From Gayadomonas joobiniege G7 (GTDB taxonomy: Bacteria > Pseudomonadota > Gammaproteobacteria > Enterobacterales > Alteromonadaceae): 64,000 nt of DNA. Under the pieces are notes generated by a model that saw nothing but the letters and a program-made list of their open reading frames with translations, had not been told where the DNA came from and did no database searches. Below are positions 34,683 to 44,967 of the stretch, one piece after another. Position 1 is the first letter of the stretch, and the number at the start of each line of letters is the position of its first letter. A program made the translations under genes and the position numbers. The stretch spans positions 248,001 through 312,000 of the forward strand of contig NZ_AMRX01000001.1 of the NCBI RefSeq assembly GCF_000300815.1, in the 5' to 3' direction.

Positions 34683-35222
34683 CTAGTCTTCTTGAGGGAT
34701 AGATTCTTTTAAATATTGGAAGATCTGACGAGCTGATTTAGGTGATTGCTCTTTTTGCTGTTCTTTTTTAGCTTGACGGGCAAGCTGCCTTAATTTACTG
34801 CGTTCTAATTGAGGGTATGCAGACACAGCTTCATTAATGGCTGTATCCCCTTGCTCTATGATGCGATCACGCAAAGTTTCCAGCTGGTGAAAATGCTGAT
34901 TAACCAACAAATGCTGGTTTTTAACTTTTGCCATAGCCATTTGAATCGGCTCAGCATCACGATGGCGCAATAATTTACCAATAAAATTAATTTGGCGGCG
35001 AAATGCTGCCGGTTTATTGCGGATTTTAACGGCAACTTGAATCGCTTTGTCTAATTCATCATCCAGCGGTAATTTGGCTAAATTTACCGGCGACAGCGCC
35101 AAAATATCATCGGCCAGCTGCTGCATTTCTTGTGAATCTCGTTTGAGTTCAGACTTGCTGACATAAATTATTTCTTCATCATCAACCGGATCATTTGGAT
35201 CCTGCCAGTCATATTTACTCAT
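34683..35222 (-). CDS. yjgA: Ribosome-associated assembly protein YjgA/DarP (DUF615)
   Basis: A 179-residue, highly charged helical protein of the DUF615 family, which binds late 50S ribosomal precursors. Typical segments are E-I-I-Y-V-S-K-S-E-L-K-R near the start and F-R-R-Q-I-N-F-I-G-K-L-L-R in the middle. The ATG at 35222 gives the family length; a longer frame lacks a better ribosome-binding site. It is divergent from pmbA with 79 bases between, the same arrangement as in E. coli. Confidence 0.93.
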   Translation of the reverse strand: MSKYDWQDPNDPVDDEEIIYVSKSELKRDSQEMQQLADDILALSPVNLAKLPLDDELDKAIQVAVKIRNKPAAFRRQINFIGKLLRHRDAEPIQMAMAKVKNQHLLVNQHFHQLETLRDRIIEQGDTAINEAVSAYPQLERSKLRQLARQAKKEQQKEQSPKSARQIFQYLKESIPQED

Positions 35223-35301
35223 TCTTTCATCTACCTGTCGTAACACTCATAACAATCTATGGTACACTATTCCATTGATTTTGTATTGTTAAGAGTGCGC
35301 T

Positions 35302-36633
35302 ATGATAGAAGAAATGAATCAAGTAAAACAGGCGGTCGCGGATGCCCTTGCCTATGCCAAACAGTTAGGCGCAAGTGCCACTGAGGTCTCTATTTCTAAA
35401 CAGCAAGGTCTCTCATTAAACTGCCGCATGCAAGAGGTAGAAACCATTGAGTATGATCGTGGTGGTGCGTTAGGCATTGCGGTATGGTTTGGTCAGCGCA
35501 AAGGCAATGCCTCTACTTCTGATTTATCTGCTCAAGCACTCAGAGAAACGGTCGAAGCTGCTTGTAATATTGCGCGCTATACCTCCGAAGATCCGTTTTC
35601 AGGCCCGGCAGATGCCGAACTTTTGATCAACGCAGATAAAATTCCCGATCTAGATCTGCATCACCCATCAAGCCTGTCTAATCAGCAAGCCATTGATTTG
35701 GTAATGGCGTGTGAGCAATCTGGGCTAGATTTTGACTCACGAATAAAAAACAGCGATGGCGCTTCTTTTTCGTCGCATCAGGGGTTTAAGGTGTATGGCA
35801 ACAGCCAAGGCCTCATTGCCGCTTATCCTAGCTCGCGGCATAGCTTAAGCTGCTCACTCATTGCCCAAGATAAAGAGGATATGCAACGCGATTATGCCTA
35901 TACCGTGAGCCGTAACTTTGCCCATTTAAACAGTGCCGAAAACGTTGGTGTAGAAGCTGCAAAAGAAGCTGTTTCAAGGCTGCACAGCCGCAAAATAAAA
36001 ACGGCTAAAGTACCTGTTTTATTTAACAATCAAATTGCCAGTAGCTTATTTGGTCACTTTATTGGCGCAATCAGTGGTGGCAACCTTTACCGAAAATCAA
36101 CCTTTTTATTAGATGCCCTGAATACTCAAGTTTTCCCGGATTGGTTAAATATCCAAGAAGATCCTTTTATAAAACAAGGTTTATCCAGCCGAGCTTTCGA
36201 TTCTGAAGGTGTTGCCACTCAACAAAAAGAGATTATTAGCTCTGGTGTATTAAACACTTGGTTATTAAATTCGTATGCTGCACGCAAACTAAAATTACAA
36301 TCGACTGGTCATGCAGGTGGCATTCATAATTGGCTTGTGGGTGCGAATGCCGGCCAGTTTGATGATATGCTGAAACAACTAGATACAGGCCTTTTAGTCA
36401 CCGAAATGATGGGACAAGGTGTGAACTTGGTCACAGGTGACTACTCTCGAGGCGCAGCTGGTTTTTGGGTTGAAAATGGTCAGATTCAATATCCGGTTGA
36501 CGAGATCACTATCGCTGGCCAACTAAAAAATATGTTCAAAAATATCAGAGCGGTAGGCTCAGATGTTGAAAAACGAGGTGCCATTCAATGCGGCTCTGTG
36601 CTGGTTGACGAAATGACAGTCGCCGGCAATTAA
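35302..36633 (+). CDS. pmbA: Metalloprotease subunit PmbA (TldE)
   Basis: A 443-residue protein, the non-catalytic partner in the TldD-TldE heterodimer that degrades unfolded peptides and matures microcin B17 and the CcdA antitoxin. The N-terminal half has the E-Y-D-R-G-G-A-L-G-I-A-V segment, and the C-terminal half the T-G-D-Y-S-R-G-A-A-G-F-W-V-E-N-G signature. It lacks the HExxxH zinc site of TldD, as expected. TldD must be elsewhere. Confidence 0.95.
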   Translation: MIEEMNQVKQAVADALAYAKQLGASATEVSISKQQGLSLNCRMQEVETIEYDRGGALGIAVWFGQRKGNASTSDLSAQALRETVEAACNIARYTSEDPFSGPADAELLINADKIPDLDLHHPSSLSNQQAIDLVMACEQSGLDFDSRIKNSDGASFSSHQGFKVYGNSQGLIAAYPSSRHSLSCSLIAQDKEDMQRDYAYTVSRNFAHLNSAENVGVEAAKEAVSRLHSRKIKTAKVPVLFNNQIASSLFGHFIGAISGGNLYRKSTFLLDALNTQVFPDWLNIQEDPFIKQGLSSRAFDSEGVATQQKEIISSGVLNTWLLNSYAARKLKLQSTGHAGGIHNWLVGANAGQFDDMLKQLDTGLLVTEMMGQGVNLVTGDYSRGAAGFWVENGQIQYPVDEITIAGQLKNMFKNIRAVGSDVEKRGAIQCGSVLVDEMTVAGN

Positions 36634-36790
36634 ATGGCTGTTTAGAACGATAGTTAGTGCTTGACGCTCACGGCGTTAAGCACTAGCTTTAAGCAAGAAC
36701 CTCATTCAAAATTATAACTTTAAGTGGCTTTCCTTCTCCCCCTTTATGTCGTAGCTAAGGGCAAACTGAACGAATATAGATGGGTGATAT

Positions 36791-39034
36791 ATGGCAGCGT
36801 CTCATGCCTTGAGTTTATGGTACTCTAAAATTCTCGATGCGCAGCGTGAAGTGCTTGAAATGATTGCTTCGGGTATAGATCTCGATAAAGTTTTGCAGCA
36901 CATTTGCCAGCTCCTAGACAGTTTATTGGTAGAAGAAGCAGCGATCAGTTCTGTTGTATTAACGGATGGTCAGCGCATTATTAACAGCTATAGTGCGGCT
37001 TTACCGAAAGACTACTCGGCTTCACTGATTGGCATTCCAATCGGAGAAAAAGTTGGTTCATGTGGCACAGCTATGTTTTTAAAGTTTCCTGTGCTTGTCA
37101 GTGATATCACCACAGATCCTAGATGGGCAATTGCTAAACCTTTGGCTGAGCCATATGGGTTACGCTCTTGCTGGTCTATTCCAATTTTAAATTCACTGAA
37201 TGAAATCATGGGTAGCTTTGCGGTGTATCATTCAACCTCAGTCACACCCAGTGCAGATAAATATTCGTTAATTCAGCGGTTTTCATCATTTTGCTGCATT
37301 GCTATTTGCCGTTGGAATGACGAAAAACAACAAAAAAACCTGATTCAAGCGATTCAGCGTAGCCATAGCCAGCTAGAAACTTATGGCAAAATTTTGCCTG
37401 ATGCCGTGTTGATTTGCGACCGCCATACCGTCATTTATGATGCGTTTGGACATATCCCGTTAGCTGTACCTGAATCTTTAATTCATACCCGACTGGATTC
37501 TTACGTTAATGAAAAAACAGGCCGTAAAATACAATTTAAGATTTACGAAGCGCTCAGCACTAAACAAATCACCTCTCTCGATTATTGTTATTGTTACCAG
37601 AACACTAAATATTATTACGAAGCCAGAATCGCGCCGGTAAGTTGGTCTGGTGACAACCAAGCGGATAAAGTGATGTTATTAATTCGTGATACCAGTGCGC
37701 GCAATCAAGCCGAACAAAAGCTTAAACAGCGCGCTTATTATGATGAATTAACCAGTTTGGCAAATCGTAATTTATTAAAAAAACGCTTAGCTTGGGTATT
37801 AAAGAACCTCGAGTTTGCTGAATATTCTGCTTTACTTATTATTAACTTAAATAACTTTAAACGTATTAACGATGCACTTGGTTATGTGGCGGGCGATGAA
37901 ATTTTAAAAGTTGTCGCTAAAAGGTTTAAACAAAAAACAACTGAAATGAGCCTGCTGGCCCGTTTTTCGGGTGATGAATTTGCCATTTTAATTCGTCGCC
38001 CATTTAGCTCTCAAATCAATTTGTTAAGGACCTGCCGCCGCAAAACAATTAAGTTACACAAAACTTTAGAAGATAAAATCGATCTATATCCACATCAGTT
38101 TAAAGTGTCGGCTAGTATTGGTATTTGTATTTTTAATAATCAGCTTTCACTCGATGAGGTTTTGCAGCAGGCACATTCAGCCATGTTTGAGTGTAAAGCC
38201 CGCACCAACAGTCAATATGTGATTTTTAATCCGGCCCTTAAAAACAAACTAAACCGCAATCTAGCACTCGAAAGTGAGTTATTGTTAGCTTTGCAAAACG
38301 GTCAATTAGCCGCCCATTTTCAGCCACAAATGAGTCCCGCTGGTCTAATAATAGGGGCTGAAGCTTTGGTCCGCTGGCATCACCCAGAAAAAGGAAAAAT
38401 ATCACCCGATGAGTTTTTACCCTTTGCCGAAAAAATGGGTTTTATCAGCTCAATCGACTTAAAAGTTTTTGCCGATGCCTGTTTGTTATTTAAAACCGCC
38501 CAAGAGCTGGATATTCAACCTAAACAATTTTCTTTGTCGGTCAATTTAAGTGCATACGACTTTACCGATAAAAAGTTAATCGATAATTTAGTCAGTTTAC
38601 TGCATAGCCATCAACTAGAGGCCAATAACTTTACGCTAGAGCTCACAGAAAGTGTGCTTGCATCTAATTTAGTGCAAACAATAGAGCAGTTTCGGCGTCT
38701 CGCTGTCAAAGGTTTTAAATTATCAATTGATGATTTTGGCACTGGTTATTCTTCACTTAACTATTTAGAAAAGCTGCCTGTCGATGAAATAAAGATCGAC
38801 CGTCATTTTGTGGAACGTATGGCGCTTAGCGAGCGTGGAGAAAAGATAGTTAACACTATTATCGATCTAGGAAAAAGTTTAGGTTTACACATAGTGGCGG
38901 AAGGCATAGAGACGCGCCAACAACAAGAGTTATTGGCGCAAAAACAAGTGACAGCAATGCAAGGTTATTTATTGTGTCCGCCCGTTGATGCCGGCACTTT
39001 CATAAAAATGCTGACAGACCAAGCAAAAAAATAA
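36791..39034 (+). CDS. GAF-GGDEF-EAL protein, probable c-di-GMP phosphodiesterase
   Basis: A 747-residue cytosolic protein without membrane segments. Domains: GAF sensor (about 20-175), PAS-like region (about 195-300), GGDEF (about 312-475) and EAL (about 490-740). The GGDEF is degenerate: the signature is S-G-D-E-F (393-397), the metal-binding aspartates are replaced by Asn in I-N-L-N-N-F-K (351-357), and no RxxD inhibition site is present. The EAL domain keeps E-A-L (523-525), the Asn of V-N-L-S, E-L-T-E-S, I-D-D-F-G, I-K-I-D, A-E-G-I-E and the late Gln, so it should hydrolyse c-di-GMP. Function as a phosphodiesterase is inferred from these residues. Confidence 0.9.
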   Translation: MAASHALSLWYSKILDAQREVLEMIASGIDLDKVLQHICQLLDSLLVEEAAISSVVLTDGQRIINSYSAALPKDYSASLIGIPIGEKVGSCGTAMFLKFPVLVSDITTDPRWAIAKPLAEPYGLRSCWSIPILNSLNEIMGSFAVYHSTSVTPSADKYSLIQRFSSFCCIAICRWNDEKQQKNLIQAIQRSHSQLETYGKILPDAVLICDRHTVIYDAFGHIPLAVPESLIHTRLDSYVNEKTGRKIQFKIYEALSTKQITSLDYCYCYQNTKYYYEARIAPVSWSGDNQADKVMLLIRDTSARNQAEQKLKQRAYYDELTSLANRNLLKKRLAWVLKNLEFAEYSALLIINLNNFKRINDALGYVAGDEILKVVAKRFKQKTTEMSLLARFSGDEFAILIRRPFSSQINLLRTCRRKTIKLHKTLEDKIDLYPHQFKVSASIGICIFNNQLSLDEVLQQAHSAMFECKARTNSQYVIFNPALKNKLNRNLALESELLLALQNGQLAAHFQPQMSPAGLIIGAEALVRWHHPEKGKISPDEFLPFAEKMGFISSIDLKVFADACLLFKTAQELDIQPKQFSLSVNLSAYDFTDKKLIDNLVSLLHSHQLEANNFTLELTESVLASNLVQTIEQFRRLAVKGFKLSIDDFGTGYSSLNYLEKLPVDEIKIDRHFVERMALSERGEKIVNTIIDLGKSLGLHIVAEGIETRQQQELLAQKQVTAMQGYLLCPPVDAGTFIKMLTDQAKK

Positions 39035-39044
39035 CTCCCCTTTT

Positions 39045-41390
39045 TTATTGACCTTTTTTAGCTTTAGCAAATGCCTCTGCAAAAGCATTGCCCATCATGG
39101 CATTGGCGGGTTGCGGCTTTTTGCCTTGCGGCGCACTTTTACGATTGTTTTTACTTGCCGGTGCTGATCGCTTGCCTACACCTTTATTATGACTAGCCGT
39201 TTGATTCATAGCCTGCGCACTGGCATCTGATTTCATGCTTAGACCAATACGTTTACGGGGCGCATCAACCTCTAACACTGTTACTTTAACAATATCTCCG
39301 GCTTTAACTACTTTTCGAGGATCATCTATAAAAGTATCTGACATCGCAGAAATATGCACTAAACCGTCTTGATGTACCCCAATATCAACAAAAGCGCCAA
39401 AGTTTGCCACATTAGTCACTACGCCTTCTAATTTCATACCAGGTTTGAGATCATCAATCTTTTCAACGCCTTCTTTGAACTGAGCCGTTTTAAATTCTGG
39501 ACGTGGGTCGCGGCCCGGTTTTTCTAACTCTTGCAAGATATCTTTAACGGTTGGTAAACCAAACTTGTCGTCAATAAAATCCTTTGCATTTATTTGTCGA
39601 ATGCGGCTGCTTTGTCCAATTAAAGATTTAATGTCCAGCTCATTGGCTTTTAATATTTTTTCGACCACTGGGTAGGCTTCTGGGTGGACTGCCGAAGCAT
39701 CCAACGGATTATCACCTTCTGCGATCTTTAAAAAGCCAGCGCATTGTTCAAAAGCTTTTGGCCCTAACCGGCTCACTTTTTTCAATTCAGCACGGTTTTT
39801 AAAACCACCGTTTTCATCTCTAAATGCAACCACATTCGCCGCAATCGATTTAGATAACCCGGAAACTCTCTCAAGCAGGGGCACGGAAGCTGTGTTTAAA
39901 TCGACCCCAACTGCATTTACACAGTCTTCGATAACAGAGTCTAATGCTTTGCTCAAATTTACTTGACTGACATCATGTTGATATTGGCCAACACCAATAG
40001 ATTTAGGTTCAATTTTAACCAATTCAGCCAAGGGATCTTGTAACCGGCGGGCAATAGAAACCGCACCTCGCAAAGAAACATCTAAATCAGGAAACTCTTT
40101 AGCCGCAAATTCAGACGCAGAATAAACCGATGCACCTGCTTCGCTAACCATTATTTTGCTCAGTTTAAGCTCAGCTTCTTCTTTCATTAGCTCAGCAACC
40201 AGCTTGTCTGTTTCACGCGAACCTGTGCCATTACCAATACTAATTAAACTCACTTTATGTTGACGAATTAAGTTAGCCAGAGTGCGTTTACTTTTATCCC
40301 ACGCATTTTGCGGGGGATGTGGGAAGATGGTCGAAGTAGCCAATAACTTGCCCGTTTGATCAACAATAGCCACTTTAACGCCAGTGCGAATACCCGGATC
40401 TAGCCCCATAGTCACTTTAGCACCTGCCGGCGCCGCCATTAATAGGTCTTTAAGGTTAGATGCAAATACTTTAATGGCATCTAATTCGGCCTTTTCGCGC
40501 ATTTCGGCAAATAGCTCAGTTTCCATATGCAGCATGATCTTAACCCGCCATGCCCAACTGATAACTTGTCGCATATAGGCTTCGCCAGCCTTACCTTGCC
40601 AACGAATAGCCATATGTTCGGCGATCATCTGCTCAATGAGACTATTTTGTTCACTTTCGTCTTTGCCCGGCTCTGGGTTTAGTTTAAGTTTTAAAAAACC
40701 CTCATTGCGGCCACGTAAAATCGCCAACGCTCGATGGGAAGGAATTTTATCGATGGCCTCAGAAAATTCAAAATAATCAGCAAACTTGGACGCTTCTTTT
40801 TCTTTACCAGCTTCTACTTTTGCTTCGATAGCCGCATTATTTTTTAAATAATAGCGGATTTTTTTTAATAACCCTGTATCAACCGCTAACGCTTCGATAA
40901 TAATAGCGCGGGCACCTTCAAGTGCGGCTTTATTATCGGCAATGCCTTTATCAGCATCCAGATATTTTTGCGCTTCTACTTCGGGATCAAGTGATAAATC
41001 TGCTAACAAAGCGTCTGCAAGTGGCTGTAAACCTGCTTCAATTGCAATTTGACCTTTGGTTCTGCGCTTAGGTTTATACGGCAGGTATAATTCTTCTAAG
41101 TCAGTTTTACTATTTACCGCCGTTATTTCTTTGGCAAGCTCGTCAGTTAATTTACCTTGCTCTCGAATCGTTTTTAAAATCACCTGACGGCGCTCGTTTA
41201 ATTCACGTAAATAAGCTAAACGGCTTTCTAAACTACGTAGTTGGCTATCATCTAATCCGCCGGTCACCTCTTTTCGGTAACGGGCAATAAAAGGCACAGT
41301 GGCACCTTCATCTAACAGCTTGACGGCGGCTGATACTTGTGGTGATGCCACATTCAGTTCAGCGGCAATTAAACTTTCAATCTCTGTCAT
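39045..41390 (-). CDS. tex: RNA-binding transcriptional accessory protein Tex
   Basis: A 781-residue cytosolic protein. Order of parts: N-terminal Tex helical domain with F-I-A-R-Y-R-K-E (about 34-41), a YqgF/RNase H-like domain with G-L-D-P-G-I-R-T-G (about 330-338), two helix-hairpin-helix segments (about 490-560), and a C-terminal S1 RNA-binding domain (about 650-720) followed by a basic tail. Length equals the family (about 770-785). It ends 10 bases from the stop of the GAF-GGDEF-EAL gene, convergent to it. Confidence 0.96.
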   Translation of the reverse strand: MTEIESLIAAELNVASPQVSAAVKLLDEGATVPFIARYRKEVTGGLDDSQLRSLESRLAYLRELNERRQVILKTIREQGKLTDELAKEITAVNSKTDLEELYLPYKPKRRTKGQIAIEAGLQPLADALLADLSLDPEVEAQKYLDADKGIADNKAALEGARAIIIEALAVDTGLLKKIRYYLKNNAAIEAKVEAGKEKEASKFADYFEFSEAIDKIPSHRALAILRGRNEGFLKLKLNPEPGKDESEQNSLIEQMIAEHMAIRWQGKAGEAYMRQVISWAWRVKIMLHMETELFAEMREKAELDAIKVFASNLKDLLMAAPAGAKVTMGLDPGIRTGVKVAIVDQTGKLLATSTIFPHPPQNAWDKSKRTLANLIRQHKVSLISIGNGTGSRETDKLVAELMKEEAELKLSKIMVSEAGASVYSASEFAAKEFPDLDVSLRGAVSIARRLQDPLAELVKIEPKSIGVGQYQHDVSQVNLSKALDSVIEDCVNAVGVDLNTASVPLLERVSGLSKSIAANVVAFRDENGGFKNRAELKKVSRLGPKAFEQCAGFLKIAEGDNPLDASAVHPEAYPVVEKILKANELDIKSLIGQSSRIRQINAKDFIDDKFGLPTVKDILQELEKPGRDPRPEFKTAQFKEGVEKIDDLKPGMKLEGVVTNVANFGAFVDIGVHQDGLVHISAMSDTFIDDPRKVVKAGDIVKVTVLEVDAPRKRIGLSMKSDASAQAMNQTASHNKGVGKRSAPASKNNRKSAPQGKKPQPANAMMGNAFAEAFAKAKKGQ

Positions 41391-41583
41391 CAGTTATCCT
41401 GTTTCTGCTCTACCTGCATGCTGCGCCGATTTTAACTTAATATTAAAGTGATACCCACTAAAAAAATAAAAGTGAGCCTAACCCCCCACCTCTATTTTTG
41501 AATGAATAATTTTTTATACATGCTTACGAGATTCTGGTATATCTTATGCATAAAAGCTAATTCTTAAAATTGCAGGAGTCCTC

Positions 41584-44500
41584 ATGAATTTTGACGTGTT
41601 TTGGCTAGTAGTCTGCTCGATTCTAGTATTAATAATGCAAGGCGGTTTTTTGCTACTGGAGTCAGGGATGACACGTTCAAAAAATGCGGTGAATGTTGCG
41701 CTGAAAAATATCAGCGACTTGTTATTGACCCTTTTGGTCTGGTGGGTATCCAGTTATGCAATTACCTTTGGTTTCAGCCTGGTTAGTAGTTTCGGCAGCA
41801 CAGGTTTTTTCTTTGATGGCGAGCGTTATTCAAGTGTCGAGATCAGCTTTTTTGTGTTTCAGGCCATGTTTTGTGCCACCGCTGCAACTATAGTATCTGG
41901 TGCTGTGGCTGAACGAACTCGCTTTACTGCCTATAAAATCATTACCTTATTAATTGTCGCTTTAGTTTATCCAATATTCGCACATTGGGTTTGGGCTGGC
42001 GCTTTACGACCAGAGCTGGGTACAGGTTGGTTAGCCCAACTTGGTTTTATTGATTTTGCGGGTTCTACCGTTGTTCATAGTGTTGGTGGTTGGGTTGCTT
42101 TAGCCGCTGTATTAATCATAGGTCCACGTCAGGGGCGCTTTACCAAAGACGGGCGTATTACACCCATCGCATACAGTAACCTACCTGCTGCTGCATTAGG
42201 CGCTATCTTATTTTTAATTGGTTGGATTGGCTTTAATGCAGGCAGTACGCTGGCATTTAATGATAAAATACCTCAGATAGTTTTAAATACTCTATTAGCA
42301 GCCGCCGCCGGTGGTGCTGTTGCACATTTATTGAGCAATGTAAAAAAACACGTAATGCTCGACCCGAGCACTGCGGGCATTAACGGTTTAATTGCAGGCT
42401 TGGTTTCTATCACTGCAGCTTGTCATATGGTGTCGCAAACAAGTGCCATTGTTATTGGTGCAATCGGTGCTATCTGCATGTCTGCTTGTGCACTATTATT
42501 GGGCAAATTGAAAATAGATGATGCGTTAGGTGCTGTGCCTGTTCATCTGGCCGCTGGCATCTGGGGCACTTTAGCCGTTGCTTTGTTTGCTCAAGATTTG
42601 CCCATTTCACGCGCTGATCAGTTGATCGTTCAATTGACTGGCATATGCTTATGCGCACTTTGGGCGTTTGGCGTAAGTTATTGTTTGCTTAAGCTCATAA
42701 ATAAGTTTTATCCATTTAGAGTCAGCCCACAAGCCGAAGTGTCAGGTTTAAACCTATCTGAACATGACGCCAAAAATGATTTATATGATTTTTTGCAAAG
42801 TTTAAATAAACAAGGCGACATAAAACAAAGATTGCCCGTTGAGCCGTACACTGAGGTCGGGTTAATTGCCGAACACTTTAACCATATGTTAGACGATATT
42901 GAACTGGCTTCGGGTAAAACGCATGCGATAGTGAAAGATATTCGTGCTGGTGTGATCACCTTAGATGAGCGAGGTATTATTCACAGCGTTAACCCGGCAG
43001 CCCAGCAAATTTTTGAAATTGATGCAAACCAAGCGCTTGGTTTACCCGTCAGCCAAATATTCAATCTTGCTTCCGTTAGACAAAAGAAACCTGACGGCAG
43101 CATAGTTGAAGTTCAACTAAGTGATGATTTGCTTATTCGCCAAAATCATTTAGATATTGAAGGAACGACATTAAGTTCTGGTACCAAAAAATACCTTGAA
43201 ATATTAATCACCACCAGCAGTCATTCAGGCACGGATTTTATTTGTTTAGTTAATGATATGACTGCTTACAAAGTGGTTGAAAATAAACTTCATGAACAAA
43301 GAGAACGTATTCATACTACTTTGGAGTCCATTGGTGATGGTGTTATTCGAGTTAATATAAATGGCACTGTTCAATACATGAATCCAATCGCACAAGCGCT
43401 AACCGGTTGGGAAATCGAAAAAGCACGTGGCAAACAATTACATCAAATTATGCAAGTTGTTGAGCGGCCAGATCAAAGAGCCGACAATCAGTTACTTAAT
43501 AAAGTGCTGCAAACAGGTCAAGCATTAGTGTGTGAGCAAGATCATTTATTATTTTGCCGTGATGGTGAAGTTAAAGTGATTCGACAGACCATTTCTCCAA
43601 TCAGCAATAGTGAAAAAACTTTAGCTGGGGCTGTTATTGTCTTTCAAGATGTTACCCAAACACAAGCTGCAAACCGGCAACTAAGTTATCAGGCCAGCCA
43701 TGACCCGCTTACCGGTTTGGTCAACCGAAGCGAGTTTGATAAACGTCTAAAAGTGCTCGTTGAATCGGCTAACCAGTTAGCGCAAGCGCATATTTTAATG
43801 TACATAGATTTGGATAGATTTAAGTTAGTTAATGACCTTTGTGGGCACAACGCTGGTGATGAACTTCTTAAGCAGTTAAGTCGCCGTTTGCAGCCTCTCA
43901 TTCGCAGTGGCGATACGCTAGCTAGGCTGGGTGGTGATGAATTTGCTATTTTATTAGAAAACTGCCAATCTGCAAAAGGTGTGCAAATTGCCGAGCGTAT
44001 TCGGGGTGAGGTTGAAAGCTTTCGTTTTAGCTGGCAAGACAAAGAGTTTAGAGTAACTGCCAGTATAGGCTTAATTCCTATTGATGCAGACAGTAAAAAT
44101 AGTCAGCAATTATTAAATAAAGCAGACACGGCTTGTTACGCTTCGAAAGACGCGGGCCGTAATCAAATATATGTTTACCGCAATGATGACAATCAATTAG
44201 CGCAGCGAAACAACCAAGTCAACTGGGTCAGTCAAATACGTGATGCGTTAAAAGAAAATCGCTTTGAGCTTTATCATCAAAAAATAAAACCTCTGCAAGA
44301 GGGTGCACCTTGGATTTGTGAGGTTTTAATTCGCTTGCGTCAAGCTGACGGTTCGATAGTGCCACCTGGCGCATTTTTGCCAGCTGCGGAACGTTACAAC
44401 CTTATGTATGAAATCGACAAATGGGTGATCACTCATACGTTTAAATGGCTGCAGCAATATCAAGAGCAACTGCAAAAAAATAATTTCTGCCTCAGCATTA

Positions 44501-44967
44501 ATCTGTCTGGCGAATCTATCAATAAAAGTGATTTAAGCCAATTTATTGAATCCCAATTAACTGAACATCAGCTTGATGGCAGGCATATCATTTTTGAAGT
44601 GACAGAAACATTGGCTATTGCTAATTTAGCCAAAGCCGAAAAAATATTCGAGCGCCTGAAACAAAAAAACATCAGTTTTGCATTAGATGATTTTGGTAGT
44701 GGTTTATCATCTTTTAGCTATTTAAAAAGTCTACCAATAGACTATTTAAAAATTGACGGCGCTTTTACCCGAGACTTGGTCGACAGTGAAACCGATCAGG
44801 CGATGTTGCAGGCAATCAATAGCATAGGTCATACACTGTCACTCAAAACCATAGTCGAATATGTAGACAGCGAAGATAAACAAAACATCATTAAAAAATT
44901 AGGAATAGACTATCTGCAAGGCTTTTATATTCACAAACCTGAACCTTTATCCTATAAAAAGGCTTAG
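41584..44967 (+). CDS. Ammonium transporter-PAS-PAS-GGDEF-EAL fusion (ammonium sensor of c-di-GMP turnover)
   Basis: An 1127-residue inner-membrane protein. Residues 1-375 are an Amt/AmtB domain of about 11 helices with the paired pore histidines (H165 in V-V-H-S-V-G-G and H321 in P-V-H-L-A-A-G) and the D-F-A-G-S-T-V segment. A linker (376-445) leads to two PAS domains (about 446-560 and 575-695), GGDEF (about 700-865) and EAL (about 880-1120). The cyclase looks active: I-D-L-D-R-F-K (741-747), G-G-D-E-F (783-787) and an RxxD inhibition site (R774-D777). The EAL has E-V-L (913-915), N-L-S, E-V-T-E, L-D-D-F-G and L-K-I-D, so it may also be active. The ATG has AGGAG. Its stop overlaps that of envC. 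Confidence 0.92.
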   Translation: MNFDVFWLVVCSILVLIMQGGFLLLESGMTRSKNAVNVALKNISDLLLTLLVWWVSSYAITFGFSLVSSFGSTGFFFDGERYSSVEISFFVFQAMFCATAATIVSGAVAERTRFTAYKIITLLIVALVYPIFAHWVWAGALRPELGTGWLAQLGFIDFAGSTVVHSVGGWVALAAVLIIGPRQGRFTKDGRITPIAYSNLPAAALGAILFLIGWIGFNAGSTLAFNDKIPQIVLNTLLAAAAGGAVAHLLSNVKKHVMLDPSTAGINGLIAGLVSITAACHMVSQTSAIVIGAIGAICMSACALLLGKLKIDDALGAVPVHLAAGIWGTLAVALFAQDLPISRADQLIVQLTGICLCALWAFGVSYCLLKLINKFYPFRVSPQAEVSGLNLSEHDAKNDLYDFLQSLNKQGDIKQRLPVEPYTEVGLIAEHFNHMLDDIELASGKTHAIVKDIRAGVITLDERGIIHSVNPAAQQIFEIDANQALGLPVSQIFNLASVRQKKPDGSIVEVQLSDDLLIRQNHLDIEGTTLSSGTKKYLEILITTSSHSGTDFICLVNDMTAYKVVENKLHEQRERIHTTLESIGDGVIRVNINGTVQYMNPIAQALTGWEIEKARGKQLHQIMQVVERPDQRADNQLLNKVLQTGQALVCEQDHLLFCRDGEVKVIRQTISPISNSEKTLAGAVIVFQDVTQTQAANRQLSYQASHDPLTGLVNRSEFDKRLKVLVESANQLAQAHILMYIDLDRFKLVNDLCGHNAGDELLKQLSRRLQPLIRSGDTLARLGGDEFAILLENCQSAKGVQIAERIRGEVESFRFSWQDKEFRVTASIGLIPIDADSKNSQQLLNKADTACYASKDAGRNQIYVYRNDDNQLAQRNNQVNWVSQIRDALKENRFELYHQKIKPLQEGAPWICEVLIRLRQADGSIVPPGAFLPAAERYNLMYEIDKWVITHTFKWLQQYQEQLQKNNFCLSINLSGESINKSDLSQFIESQLTEHQLDGRHIIFEVTETLAIANLAKAEKIFERLKQKNISFALDDFGSGLSSFSYLKSLPIDYLKIDGAFTRDLVDSETDQAMLQAINSIGHTLSLKTIVEYVDSEDKQNIIKKLGIDYLQGFYIHKPEPLSYKKA

